Assembly (NCBI GenBank): GCA_910576815.1
Contig: CAJTKA010000043.1
Location: forward strand, 1 to 28,373
From: an uncultured Lachnospiraceae bacterium
Lineage (GTDB): Bacteria; Bacillota; Clostridia; Lachnospirales; Lachnospiraceae
Direction of reading: 5' to 3'
Length of the DNA stretch: 28,373 bases
Shown here: one piece after another, positions 8,447 through 15,814 of the stretch
Layout: every line of letters starts with the position of its first letter
How positions within the stretch are numbered: the first letter of the stretch is position 1
Position numbers and translations under genes: made by a program
The notes under the pieces: model-generated
The model's database searches: none
Told to the model about the DNA's origin: nothing
Seen by the model: the letters and a program-made list of their open reading frames with translations, nothing else

Positions 8447-9748
8447 ATGGTTATTAGGCGTGATCGATATTTGAACAAATTGATATCTAAAAAAGAAAAT
8501 GGTTTTATCAAAGTGATCACGGGTATCAGAAGATGCGGAAAATCCTTTTTGCTGTTCAAACTGTATCATGAATATCTAAACGAAATCGGTATTTCGGATG
8601 ACAATATCATCGAACTTGCGCTTGATGAGATCGCGAACGCAAGATATCGCAATCCGATGGAATTGGATGCCTTTATTCGGGAACAGGTGGCGGACAAAAG
8701 CCAAAAGTACTATGTGTTCATTGATGAGATTCAAATGGTGTCTCAGATAAAGAATCCGTATGTGGATGATGAAACAGCGGCGATAGGATTTGTAGATGTA
8801 TTGTTAGGTTTGATGAAATTACAACATGTAGATTTATATGTTACAGGAAGTAATTCTCGTATGCTGTCATCGGATATTTTAACGGAATTTAAGGATCGCG
8901 GGGATGAAATCAGAGTCAATCCTTTAACATACAGTGAATTTTATGCTGCATTTGAGGGGGAAAAGAGACATGCCTGGCAGGAATATTATACTTACGGAGG
9001 TATGCCCCTTGTCCTCTCTAAAAAAACGCATGAGGAAAAGAGCAAATATTTAAAAGATTTATTCTCAAAAACGTATCTGACAGATGTGTTGGAGCATAAT
9101 CGGATTCTCAATGAACAAATGGTTTTGGAGGATTTGATGAATATGATTTCTTCCTCGGTCGGATCGCTTACCAATCCGACCAAATTGGCGAATACGTTTC
9201 AAAGTGTGAAACAACTAGCCATTAATCCGAATACGATCAGTAAGTATCTGGATTTTTTTATAGATGCGTTTATTTTGTGTAAGGCAGTTCGATATGATAT
9301 CAAAGGAAAGCGGTATATGGAAACACCCCTTAAATACTATTTTACAGATGTGGGATTACGCAATGCACGGTTGAATTTCAGGCAGCAGGAGGAAAATCAT
9401 ATCATGGAAAATGTGATTTTCAATGAATTGAGGGTTAGAGAGTATGATGTAGATGTGGGCGTTGTGGAGTACCATCGCCAAGACGAAAATGGCAAAAAAA
9501 TGCGGGTGCAGTTAGAGGTTGACTTTGTTGCCAATAAAGGAAGCGGGCGTTATTATATACAGTCGGCTTTGTCGGCAGGCAGCGAGGAGAAAAGAATGCA
9601 GGAAATCAACTCATTGTTGAGAGTGGCGGATTCTTTTAAAAAGATAGTTATTGTGAAAGACGACATAATACCGTGGCATGATGACAACGGCATTCTGTAT
9701 ATTGGTATTGAACAATTCCTTTTGGAAGAAAATGCGATTGATATTTAG
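8447..9748 (+). CDS. AAA-type ATPase with DUF4143 domain
   Basis: This 433-residue protein has an N-terminal AAA domain (family often called AAA_14) with Walker A GIRRCGKS (residues 26-33), Walker B YYVFIDEIQ (Asp93-Glu94) and a sensor-like VTGSNS. The C-terminal DUF4143 part (about 200-400) has the YYFTDVGLRNARL and ENVIFNELRVR motifs, which resemble a PD-(D/E)XK nuclease fold. The biochemical role of the family is not established. It is common in accessory regions of gut Firmicutes and archaea. The start at 8447 is supported by GAGAGG just upstream. Base composition is visibly more AT-rich than the flanking genes, and it has its own promoter, suggesting horizontal acquisition as a single gene. 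Confidence 0.9.
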   Translation: MVIRRDRYLNKLISKKENGFIKVITGIRRCGKSFLLFKLYHEYLNEIGISDDNIIELALDEIANARYRNPMELDAFIREQVADKSQKYYVFIDEIQMVSQIKNPYVDDETAAIGFVDVLLGLMKLQHVDLYVTGSNSRMLSSDILTEFKDRGDEIRVNPLTYSEFYAAFEGEKRHAWQEYYTYGGMPLVLSKKTHEEKSKYLKDLFSKTYLTDVLEHNRILNEQMVLEDLMNMISSSVGSLTNPTKLANTFQSVKQLAINPNTISKYLDFFIDAFILCKAVRYDIKGKRYMETPLKYYFTDVGLRNARLNFRQQEENHIMENVIFNELRVREYDVDVGVVEYHRQDENGKKMRVQLEVDFVANKGSGRYYIQSALSAGSEEKRMQEINSLLRVADSFKKIVIVKDDIIPWHDDNGILYIGIEQFLLEENAIDI

Positions 9749-9810
9749 AAGGCCAAAGCTTTCGTGATATTAAGGAAAGGTGTTGGAAAAACAGCAGGAC
9801 GGATCAGCAG

Positions 9811-10641
9811 ATGGAAGCATACACAGACTTTGCGCAAGTTTATGATGAACTGATGGACGATATCCCCTACGAGGAGTGGTGTGCATTTTTGCTGGGCATT
9901 TTTCGACGATATGGGGTGGGCGATGCGGCCGTGACTGAGGCAGACTTGGAAACCGTGGACGAAAAGCTAAGGCAGGAGCGCAACACCGTTCTCGACCTCG
10001 GCTGCGGGACAGGTACGCTGACGGAACTCTTGGCACGTGAAGGCTATGATATGATCGGCGTGGACAATGCGGAGGAGATGCTGCGGATCGCCATGGAGAA
10101 GCGGGAGCAGTCAGGGCTTGATATTCTCTATCTGCTGCAGGATATGCGGGAATTGGAGCTCTACGGCACGGTCGGCGCAGTGGTCAGCGTCTGCGACAGC
10201 CTCAATTACCTGCTCGACGAGGAAGATATCGTGCAGACTTTTGACAGGGTGAATAATTATCTGTACCCGCAGGGCATCTTTATCTTTGATTTTAATACCG
10301 TCTATAAGTATCAGACGATTATCGGGGATGCTACCATTGCGGAAAATCGGGAGGATTGCAGCTTTATCTGGGAAAACTACTATCATGAGGACGAGGAGAT
10401 CAACGAATACGATCTGACGGTCTTTGTGGCGGAGGATTTGTTATTTCGGCGGTTTCAGGAGGTGCACTACCAGAGAGGCTACCGCCTTTCGCAGATGAAG
10501 GCGCTTCTGGAGCGGGCGGGATTGGAATTTTTGGAAGCGATGGATGCCGATACCCATGGCGAGGTCAGACGGGAGAGCGAGCGCGTCTATGTGGTGGCGA
10601 GAAAGGGCGCGGGGACCACGGCGAATCAGGCGGCAATTTGA
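9811..10641 (+). CDS. Class I SAM-dependent methyltransferase
   Basis: This 276-residue protein has the Rossmann-type SAM-binding motif I VLDLGCGTGTL at residues 60-70, an acidic residue ending strand 2 (MIGVDNAEEM) and the motif IV region VVSVCDSLNYLL. An insertion between residues 36 and 58 precedes motif I. Related proteins are annotated only as methyltransferase domain proteins, and neither substrate nor product can be deduced. It ends 21 bases before hslO on the same strand, so the two are likely co-transcribed. The start has a weak ribosome binding site. YDELMDDIPYEEW near the N-terminus is a common opening for this group and supports the chosen start. Confidence 0.85.
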   Translation: MEAYTDFAQVYDELMDDIPYEEWCAFLLGIFRRYGVGDAAVTEADLETVDEKLRQERNTVLDLGCGTGTLTELLAREGYDMIGVDNAEEMLRIAMEKREQSGLDILYLLQDMRELELYGTVGAVVSVCDSLNYLLDEEDIVQTFDRVNNYLYPQGIFIFDFNTVYKYQTIIGDATIAENREDCSFIWENYYHEDEEINEYDLTVFVAEDLLFRRFQEVHYQRGYRLSQMKALLERAGLEFLEAMDADTHGEVRRESERVYVVARKGAGTTANQAAI

Positions 10642-10662
10642 GGTTCTGACATGGAGGATAGT

Positions 10663-11529
10663 ATGGAAGATTATATGATTCGGGCAACGGCGGCAGATGC
10701 GCAGATTCGCGCCTTTGCCGTGACTTCAAGGGAGCTTGTGGAATATGCGAAGGCGGCTCATAACACCAGCCCCGTGGTGACGGCGGCGCTGGGCAGGTTG
10801 ATGACGGGCGCCTTGATGATGGGCAGTATGTTAAAGGGGCAGAAGGATATTCTCACCTTGCAGATAAGCGGCGAAGGTCCCGTGCACGGACTGACCGCAA
10901 CGGCGGATTCTCTGGGTCATGTGAAGGGCTACGCGGATAATCCGCAGGCGATGATGCCGCCAAACAGCGTGGGAAAGCTGGATGTGGGCGGCGTGATCGG
11001 CACGGGTGTTTTGCATGTGATGAAAGACATGGGGCTCAAGGAGCCGTATTCCTCAACGATCGCCCTACAGACGGGGGAAATCGCGGACGATCTGACCTAC
11101 TATTTCGCGGCTTCCGAGCAGGTGCCTTCGGTCGTGGCGCTGGGCGTTTTGATGAACCGCGATAATACTGTGCGGCAGGCGGGCGGCTTTATCATCCAGC
11201 TCATGCCCTTTACTTCGGAGGAAGTGATTGGTCGTCTGGAGGAAAAGTTGACAAACATAACATCTGTAACGGAATTGCTGGAAGACGGGAAGAATCCCGA
11301 GGAAATCTTGGAAAGCGTGCTGGGAGAGTTCGGGCTGGAAATCACGGACCGGCATCCCGTGTCCTTCCAATGCGACTGCAGCAGAGAGCGGGTGGAGAAG
11401 GTGCTCTTAAGTCTCGGGAAAAAAGACAGGCAGGAATTGATCGACGAGGGAAAGGATGTGGAGCTGCACTGTCGTTTCTGCGGCAAAAACTATGTTTTTT
11501 CACCGGAGGAAATCAAAAATCTGATCTGA
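10663..11529 (+). CDS. hslO: Hsp33 redox-regulated chaperone
   Basis: This 288-residue cytoplasmic holdase chaperone is activated by oxidative unfolding. The zinc-binding redox switch is visible at the C-terminus: Cys237-x-Cys239 (FQCDCS) and Cys270-x-x-Cys273 (HCRFCGK). The N-terminal domain includes RATAADAQIRAFAV and the MKGQ-like LKGQKDILTLQISGEGP. The start at 10663 is preferred because GGAGG (10653-10657) is five bases upstream. A start at 10651 four codons earlier is also possible, with GAGG at 10640. All four cysteines are present, so redox sensing should be intact. It is adjacent to and probably co-transcribed with the methyltransferase gene. Confidence 0.93.
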   Translation: MEDYMIRATAADAQIRAFAVTSRELVEYAKAAHNTSPVVTAALGRLMTGALMMGSMLKGQKDILTLQISGEGPVHGLTATADSLGHVKGYADNPQAMMPPNSVGKLDVGGVIGTGVLHVMKDMGLKEPYSSTIALQTGEIADDLTYYFAASEQVPSVVALGVLMNRDNTVRQAGGFIIQLMPFTSEEVIGRLEEKLTNITSVTELLEDGKNPEEILESVLGEFGLEITDRHPVSFQCDCSRERVEKVLLSLGKKDRQELIDEGKDVELHCRFCGKNYVFSPEEIKNLI

Positions 11530-11690
11530 GAGGAAATAACAAAGAAATTTGGTGATGATATGGCTTTGTATGAAGCACAAAGCATAAAACACTGCATTAA
11601 AACAAGATTTAATGTATGAAAAAAAGAGCTGAGAAAGGCGAAATAGAGATTGCTGATAAAGCAGGATAAAAAGGAAATTTGCAAATCAAA

Positions 11691-11775
11691 ATCGACCGTG
11701 ATTTTATGAAAAACAGAGCGGAATCCGCTAAAATAAGAGATTTTGAGAAAAAGGAAATTATAAAAAACGGTCGAT
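11691..11775. other. Inverted repeat enclosing a small hairpin
   Basis: ATCGACCGT (11691-11699) is the exact inverse of ACGGTCGAT (11767-11775). Between them lies AGCGGAATCCGCT (11717-11729), itself a 6+1+6 palindrome. As RNA this would form a closed domain of 85 bases with an inner hairpin. No known RNA family was recognised. Confidence 0.35.
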
Positions 11776-11841
11776 ATGATTGACTCGTGGAAAGAAAAAT
11801 AACAGGGTATATGAAATCAATAAAGGATAAAATATTGTTTG

Positions 11842-11876
11842 GCTCTTTTCGTTGCCAACCAGAGGAGCAAAAGAGC
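11842..11876. other. Hairpin in the non-coding gap
   Basis: GCTCTTTT (11842-11849) pairs with AAAAGAGC (11869-11876) across 19 bases. The loop contains GTTGCCAAC, which could add an inner stem. There is no T-run after it. Its function is unknown. Confidence 0.35.
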
Positions 11877-12213
11877 GAATGATTGATAGCGAACGTTATT
11901 GGAAAGAGGAGTCAACTTTTTCGGCAGCAGCTCGCAGAAGAAAACGGTGAAAAAATAAAACAAGATTTAATGCCAAAATATAGACGCAATGTCGTTTTTG
12001 TTTTGCAATTGGAACCAGGTAGCACAAAATATAAGAAATACTGTATTTATGCGGAGAACGAGATATAGAATAACAGGTGTTAACGTAAAAATAGCGGGTG
12101 ATACATAACATAACGTATATTTTTGACGACGTTGCATTGACACGAATTTTAGAAAAATCATGCCAAAACGGCTTAAAAACAAAATTAAGAAACTGTATTT
12201 TGCGCCTTGATTT

Positions 12214-12222
12214 TGTTATACT
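12214..12222 (+). promoter_or_regulatory. Extended -10 promoter for nadE
   Basis: TGTTATACT is a TGn-extended -10 element (hexamer TATACT 12217-12222), 58 bases before the nadE start. The -35 region at the proper distance (TGTATT, 12194-12199) is weak, as expected for extended -10 promoters. A small ACTAT/ATAGT dyad overlaps it. Confidence 0.45.
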
Positions 12223-12280
12223 ATTTTTATAGTAATGATCGTAAAATTTAGAAAATGCAGGAAGGGACTTACAAAATACG

Positions 12281-14197
12281 ATGAAACAGGGATTTTTGAA
12301 GGTGGCGGCAGTAACGCCGAAGATCAAAGTGGCAGATCCTTTTTATAACGCAAAGGAAATCAGCAGGGGGATCGAGGAAGCTCTGCGGCGGGGCGCAAAA
12401 TTGATCGTCTTTCCGGAGCTGTGCCTGACAGGATATACCTGCGGTGATCTCTTTTTGCAGGAGATTTTGTTGACGCAGACCATGGAAGCGTTGACGGAGG
12501 TAAGGGCAGCTACGGAGGACAGTGATGCCCTTGTTTTTGTGGGGATGCCGTTGGTCAAGCAGCATAAGCTGTACAATGTGGCGGCGGTATTGCAGGACGG
12601 GGAGCTTCTCGCCTTTATTCCCAAGCGGTTTATTCCTTCCTATGCGGAGTTTTACGAGACGAGACATTTTGAGCCGGGAAATCTTGTGCCGGAGCCTTTT
12701 TTATATGAAGATAAGGAAATCCCTTTCGGAGCAGATATCCTTTTTCAGGTAGATGCGGTACGGGGGCTGACTGTGGGCTGCGAGATCTGCGAGGATATCT
12801 GGGCGCCGGAATCTCCGGCGACGGTTCATGCGCTGGCGGGCGCGACGGTGATCGTCAATCTTTCCGCTTCCAATGAGACGGTAGGAAAGGACGCTTATCG
12901 GGAGATGCTGGTGAAATCCGCCAGCGCCAGACAGATTGCGGGCTATGTTTATGCGTCCGCTGGGGAGGGGGAGTCCACGCAGGATCTGGTTTTCGGCGGA
13001 CACAATCTGATTGCGGAAAATGGCACGGTGCTGGCAAGGGCGAAACGATTTGAAACAGGTGTTATTTATGCGGATTTGGATATTCACAGACTTTCTCATG
13101 AACGGCGTAGGATGTGTTCCTATCGCGGAGAAGAAGGAAAGCTGCGCGCCCACAAGATTGTCTCCGTGCAAATGGAGGAGGAAGAAACCTTTTTAGAAAG
13201 ACGGTTTTCGGCAAGACCCTTTGTGCCGGACCAAGCACAGGAACGGGAAAAACGCTGCGATGAGATTTTGTCGATCCAGTCCTACGGCTTGAAAAAGCGC
13301 TGTGAGCATACCGGCTGCCAGTCGGCGGTGCTGGGGATCTCCGGCGGGCTCGATTCTACCCTTGCGCTTTTGGTGACCGTGCGGGCATTCGACCTGCTTG
13401 GATTGGAAAGAAATAAAATAACATCTATTACGATGCCCTGTTTTGGTACGACCGACAGAACTTATGACAATGCCTGCAAGTTGGCGAGACTGCTGGGAAC
13501 GACACTGCGGGAGGTGGATATCAAAGAAGCAGTGAAGGTACATTTCCGCGACATCAGTCAGGATGAGGGCTGTCACGATGTGACTTACGAGAATGGACAG
13601 GCGAGGGAACGCACGCAGGTGCTGATGGATATTGCCAATCAGACAGGAGGGCTGGTCATCGGCACGGGGGATATGTCGGAGCTGGCGCTTGGCTGGGCAA
13701 CCTACAACGGGGATCATATGTCTATGTACGGCGTGAACGCGGGCGTGCCGAAGACGTTGGTGCGGCATTTGGTGCGTTATTATGCGGATACCTGCGAGGA
13801 GGAGGATCTCAAGGCACTTTTGCTGGATATTTTGGATACGCCCGTCAGCCCTGAGCTTTTGCCGCCGGTGGACGGCGTGATTTCCCAGAAGACCGAGGAT
13901 CTGGTGGGGCCTTACGAATTACACGATTTCTTCTTATATTATATGCTGCGCTGCGGCTTTGCGCCTGCGAAGGTATATCGGGTGGCCTGCCTGGCGTTTG
14001 CGGGAGTTTATGACAATGATGTCATATTGAAGTGGCTGAAAATTTTTTATCAACGGTTTTTTGCCCAGCAGTTTAAGCGTTCCTGTCTGCCGGACGGTCC
14101 TAAGGTGGGAAGCGTGGCGCTTTCGCCCAGAGGAGACCTGCGGATGCCGTCGGATGCCAGCGCGGCACTTTGGCTGGCGCAGCTGGAGGAACTGTAA
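12281..14197 (+). CDS. nadE: Glutamine-dependent NAD+ synthetase
   Basis: This 638-residue two-domain enzyme makes NAD+ from deamido-NAD+, ATP and glutamine. The N-terminal nitrilase-type glutaminase (1-270) shows the Glu-Lys-Cys triad: Glu46 in VFPELCLTGY, Lys115 in FIPKRFIPSY and Cys170 in GCEICEDIW. The C-terminal synthetase domain starts near 325 and has the ATP-binding loop GISGGLDSTLAL near 355, then GTGDMSELALGWATYNGD. Length and order fit the glutamine-using type rather than the short ammonia-only form. GGAAGGG lies upstream of the start. It has its own promoter after a long non-coding gap and appears monocistronic. The codons for Y-D-N-D-V-I carry an exact copy of the dispersed palindrome. 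Confidence 0.95.
   Translation: MKQGFLKVAAVTPKIKVADPFYNAKEISRGIEEALRRGAKLIVFPELCLTGYTCGDLFLQEILLTQTMEALTEVRAATEDSDALVFVGMPLVKQHKLYNVAAVLQDGELLAFIPKRFIPSYAEFYETRHFEPGNLVPEPFLYEDKEIPFGADILFQVDAVRGLTVGCEICEDIWAPESPATVHALAGATVIVNLSASNETVGKDAYREMLVKSASARQIAGYVYASAGEGESTQDLVFGGHNLIAENGTVLARAKRFETGVIYADLDIHRLSHERRRMCSYRGEEGKLRAHKIVSVQMEEEETFLERRFSARPFVPDQAQEREKRCDEILSIQSYGLKKRCEHTGCQSAVLGISGGLDSTLALLVTVRAFDLLGLERNKITSITMPCFGTTDRTYDNACKLARLLGTTLREVDIKEAVKVHFRDISQDEGCHDVTYENGQARERTQVLMDIANQTGGLVIGTGDMSELALGWATYNGDHMSMYGVNAGVPKTLVRHLVRYYADTCEEEDLKALLLDILDTPVSPELLPPVDGVISQKTEDLVGPYELHDFFLYYMLRCGFAPAKVYRVACLAFAGVYDNDVILKWLKIFYQRFFAQQFKRSCLPDGPKVGSVALSPRGDLRMPSDASAALWLAQLEEL
14011..14024. repeat. Dispersed palindrome TGACA-N4-TGTCA, copy 4
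   Basis: The copy is TGACAATGATGTCA inside nadE, flanked by A and T so that six bases per arm pair. It is in phase T-GAC-AAT-GAT-GTC-A. Confidence 0.6.
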
Positions 14198-14223
14198 GAA
14201 GTTAACATTTTTTGAAAAAGTAT

Positions 14224-14252
14224 TTGACGTGTAAACATTTATCATGTATGAT
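14224..14252 (+). promoter_or_regulatory. Sigma-A-type promoter for the Uma2 family gene
   Basis: TTGACG (14224-14229) and TATGAT (14247-14252) are separated by exactly 17 bases, 26 bases after the nadE stop. This predicts a leader of about 165 bases before the coding region. Confidence 0.65.
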
Positions 14253-14303
14253 AAATTCAACATGAGTAATCAATGAACCGTGCATTCGCACATTCAGGCA
14301 AAA

Positions 14304-14343
14304 TCTGCCGCTTACTCAAAACAACTAATCACATAGCGGCAGA
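14304..14343 (+). promoter_or_regulatory. Leader hairpin upstream of the Uma2 family gene
   Basis: TCTGCCGCT (14304-14312) pairs perfectly with AGCGGCAGA (14335-14343) across 22 bases, within the predicted leader. No T-run follows, so it is not an obvious terminator. It may be an mRNA structure or protein-binding site. No riboswitch family is recognised. Confidence 0.4.
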
Positions 14344-14423
14344 GGCGCCAAACGGAATCATTTGGGATCAGCATGATGAAACCATAGCCTGCCTTCTGCC
14401 CAACAACAAAGGAGGACGAGCTT

Positions 14424-15041
14424 ATGGAACACAGAGTACCGAAAAGGGAGGAAATCTTCAGGATGATCGAGGGAGGAAAGTCTCGTAATGCGGAAAAGAC
14501 GCAGGAACAGCAGGAAGAAAGGCGATATACTATAAAGGATATCGAGGCGCTGCCGGAGGGGGAGCGCGCGGAGCTGATCGATGGAAAAATGTATATGATG
14601 GCAACACCTACGCTGACGCATCAGGAGCTTTTGGGGTGGTTGTATTTTAAAATTCGTTTATACATTTCGGGGAAAGGGGGACCATGCAGGGTGATTCTGT
14701 CACCTTTTGCGGTCTATATCAAGGATGATGAACACAATTATGTGGAGCCCGATGTTATTGTAATCTGTGACAGGGATAAGCTGGATGAGAAAGGCTGCCA
14801 CGGGGCGCCGGACTGGGCGATTGAAATCGTCTCACCGTCGAGCAGGACGATGGATTATATCAGAAAGTGCTCGCTGTACGAGGCGGCGGGCGTAAGGGAG
14901 TATTGGATCGTTGATCCGAAGGAGAGAAGGATTCTGGTGTACGATTTTGAACACGGCACTTCCGCGCAGCATTCGTTTGTTGAGCAGGTAAAGGCTGGGA
15001 TTTATGAGGATTTCTTCTTGGATTTTAAAGAAGTCGGATAA
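14424..15041 (+). CDS. Uma2 family protein (DUF820), PD-(D/E)XK nuclease-like
   Basis: This 205-residue protein has the Uma2/DUF820 pattern of a restriction-endonuclease-like fold. It shows Glu50 in RAELIDGKMYMM, the metal-site motif VEPDVIVI with Asp110, Glu134 in WAIEIVSPSS, Lys148 in YIRKCSLYEAAGVREYWIVDP and a typical C-terminal strand RRILVYDF. Nuclease activity of the family is presumed from the fold, and the biological role is unknown. The first 35 residues are polar and charged and not part of the domain. AGGAGG at 14411-14416 supports the start. It stands alone with its own promoter and leader, and hairpins follow at 15055-15117. Confidence 0.88.
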   Translation: MEHRVPKREEIFRMIEGGKSRNAEKTQEQQEERRYTIKDIEALPEGERAELIDGKMYMMATPTLTHQELLGWLYFKIRLYISGKGGPCRVILSPFAVYIKDDEHNYVEPDVIVICDRDKLDEKGCHGAPDWAIEIVSPSSRTMDYIRKCSLYEAAGVREYWIVDPKERRILVYDFEHGTSAQHSFVEQVKAGIYEDFFLDFKEVG

Positions 15042-15054
15042 GAGCAGTATTTGT

Positions 15055-15075
15055 GGGCAGGGGCATCCCCTGCCC
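15055..15075 (+). terminator. GC-rich hairpin, probable terminator
   Basis: GGGCAGGGG (15055-15063) pairs with CCCCTGCCC (15067-15075) around a 3-base loop, 14 bases after the Uma2 stop. The following T-richness is modest (CTTACTGTTTG), so termination efficiency is uncertain. Confidence 0.55.
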
Positions 15076-15101
15076 GCTTACTGTTTGTGCAGACAGCATC
15101 A

Positions 15102-15117
15102 TTCCGAACGTTCGGAA
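15102..15117. terminator. Palindrome between convergent genes
   Basis: TTCCGAACGTTCGGAA is a perfect 16-base palindrome lying 12 bases beyond the 3' end of the minus-strand gene. It could serve as a hairpin for the convergent transcript or as a protein site. It lacks a clear T-run on either strand. Confidence 0.35.
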
Positions 15118-15128
15118 AACGGGTTTCG

Positions 15129-15605
15129 TTATTCCGATTCTGTTTCGCCCTGATTCTCCAGCGCTTTGTTCAGCGAACTGGTAATGGCATCTAAGAGGAT
15201 CATCGAGGTGTATTTGCTGTCATCGGGGTATGTAATTCCTTCCAGACTCTGACTCTTGATAATCTGATCGGCAAGATCCTCAAAGGAAGGCTGGATCAGA
15301 GGATACATGGTCGTGACAGCTTCATCCAGATTGACGAGTCGGATCGCGTTGATATTCTTTTCGTCCACGGTCACTTCGATTTCCACGACATTGTCATTCA
15401 GGATCAGCGAGGTGGTATAGACACCGGGCACATAGGTATCCGTGGTGGTCTGCTGCGTCACGGCTGACATCGTTTCCTTCTTTTCCTCCTTCGGAAGAAA
15501 CATGATGATGAGCAGGATGATGAAAAGGATACCGAGGGCAGCGAAAATGCCGGTATATATCAACTCTTTCACATGCAGCACGACAATTTTAGTTTTAGAA
15601 CTCAT
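15129..15605 (-). CDS. Membrane-anchored FMN-binding-like domain protein, flavin motif absent
   Basis: This 158-residue protein has one N-terminal transmembrane segment (about residues 15-37) and an extracytoplasmic domain. The pattern TYVPGVYTTSLIL, then VVEIEVTVDEKNINAIRLVN, and the ending KYTSMILLDAITSSLNKAL follow the layout of FMN-binding domains. In those, a GAT-type motif just before the Tyr-Thr-Ser carries covalently bound FMN. Here that place reads YPDDSKYTS, so covalent flavinylation is unlikely and the domain may be structural. The start at 15605 has GAGGA eight bases upstream. Upstream in-frame codons up to 15716 lack a ribosome binding site and would overlap the glnA promoter. 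It is divergent from glnA. The family assignment is an inference. Confidence 0.65.
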   Translation of the reverse strand: MSSKTKIVVLHVKELIYTGIFAALGILFIILLIIMFLPKEEKKETMSAVTQQTTTDTYVPGVYTTSLILNDNVVEIEVTVDEKNINAIRLVNLDEAVTTMYPLIQPSFEDLADQIIKSQSLEGITYPDDSKYTSMILLDAITSSLNKALENQGETESE

Positions 15606-15709
15606 ACAAATATCCTCATGGAGATTCTTTTTTATAATGTATGTGGGCAAGGTGGGGATTATGCGTGGGGATTTGTGCCTTTGGAATTGCCAAAACTGTG
15701 AGGAGGGAG

Positions 15710-15739
15710 TTGACAAAAGTTCAACAAAACTGATATGAT
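15710..15739 (+). promoter_or_regulatory. Sigma-A-type promoter for glnA
   Basis: The consensus TTGACA (15710-15715) and TATGAT (15734-15739) are separated by 18 bases, giving a start near 15746 and a leader of about 70 bases. Confidence 0.7.
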
Positions 15740-15750
15740 TGTATCGAACA

Positions 15751-15779
15751 AGGGCGTTCTTACGGGAGTAGAGCGCCCT
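15751..15779 (+). promoter_or_regulatory. glnA leader hairpin, possible ANTAR target or attenuator
   Basis: AGGGCGTTCT (15751-15760) pairs with AGAGCGCCCT (15770-15779, one G-U pair), followed by GATTTTATG, a weak T-rich tail. It sits between the promoter and glnA, so it may act as an attenuator. An alternative pairing exposes a six-base loop ACGGGA (15762-15767) with A at position 1 and G at position 4, as in ANTAR-bound hairpins. A second upstream hairpin, expected for the known dual-hairpin target, does not fit in the short leader. Confidence 0.5.
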
Positions 15780-15814
15780 GATTTTATGTGTATAAGTGGA
15801 AAGGCAGGTATCGC

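Larger units (their letters stand above)
11598..11972 (+). repeat. Pair of 17-base direct repeats
   Basis: TAAAACAAGATTTAATG occurs at 11598-11614 and again at 11956-11972, 358 bases apart in the gap. Such an exact pair in AT-rich DNA is suggestive but not conclusive. It could mark the ends of a deleted or inserted segment. Confidence 0.45.
11530..12280. other. 750-base AT-rich gap without a convincing gene
   Basis: This stretch is clearly more AT-rich than its surroundings and holds no reading frame with both a ribosome binding site and a recognisable protein. The longest frames are about 60-70 codons. It contains a 17-base direct repeat (11598 and 11956), a 9-base inverted repeat enclosing a small hairpin (11691-11775), an 8-base hairpin (11842-11876) and, at its right end, the nadE promoter. 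A 23-codon frame at 11880 with GAGGAG upstream is too short to call. It may be decayed mobile DNA or an unrecognised RNA. Confidence 0.6.

Noticed and set aside
11883..12068. 61-codon frame in the AT-rich gap
   Set aside because: It has no convincing start signal or family, and it lies among repeats. It is kept as part of the non-coding description.
14273..14488. 71-codon plus-strand frame before and into the Uma2 gene
   Set aside because: It crosses the leader hairpin, overlaps the Uma2 start in another frame and has no ribosome binding site.
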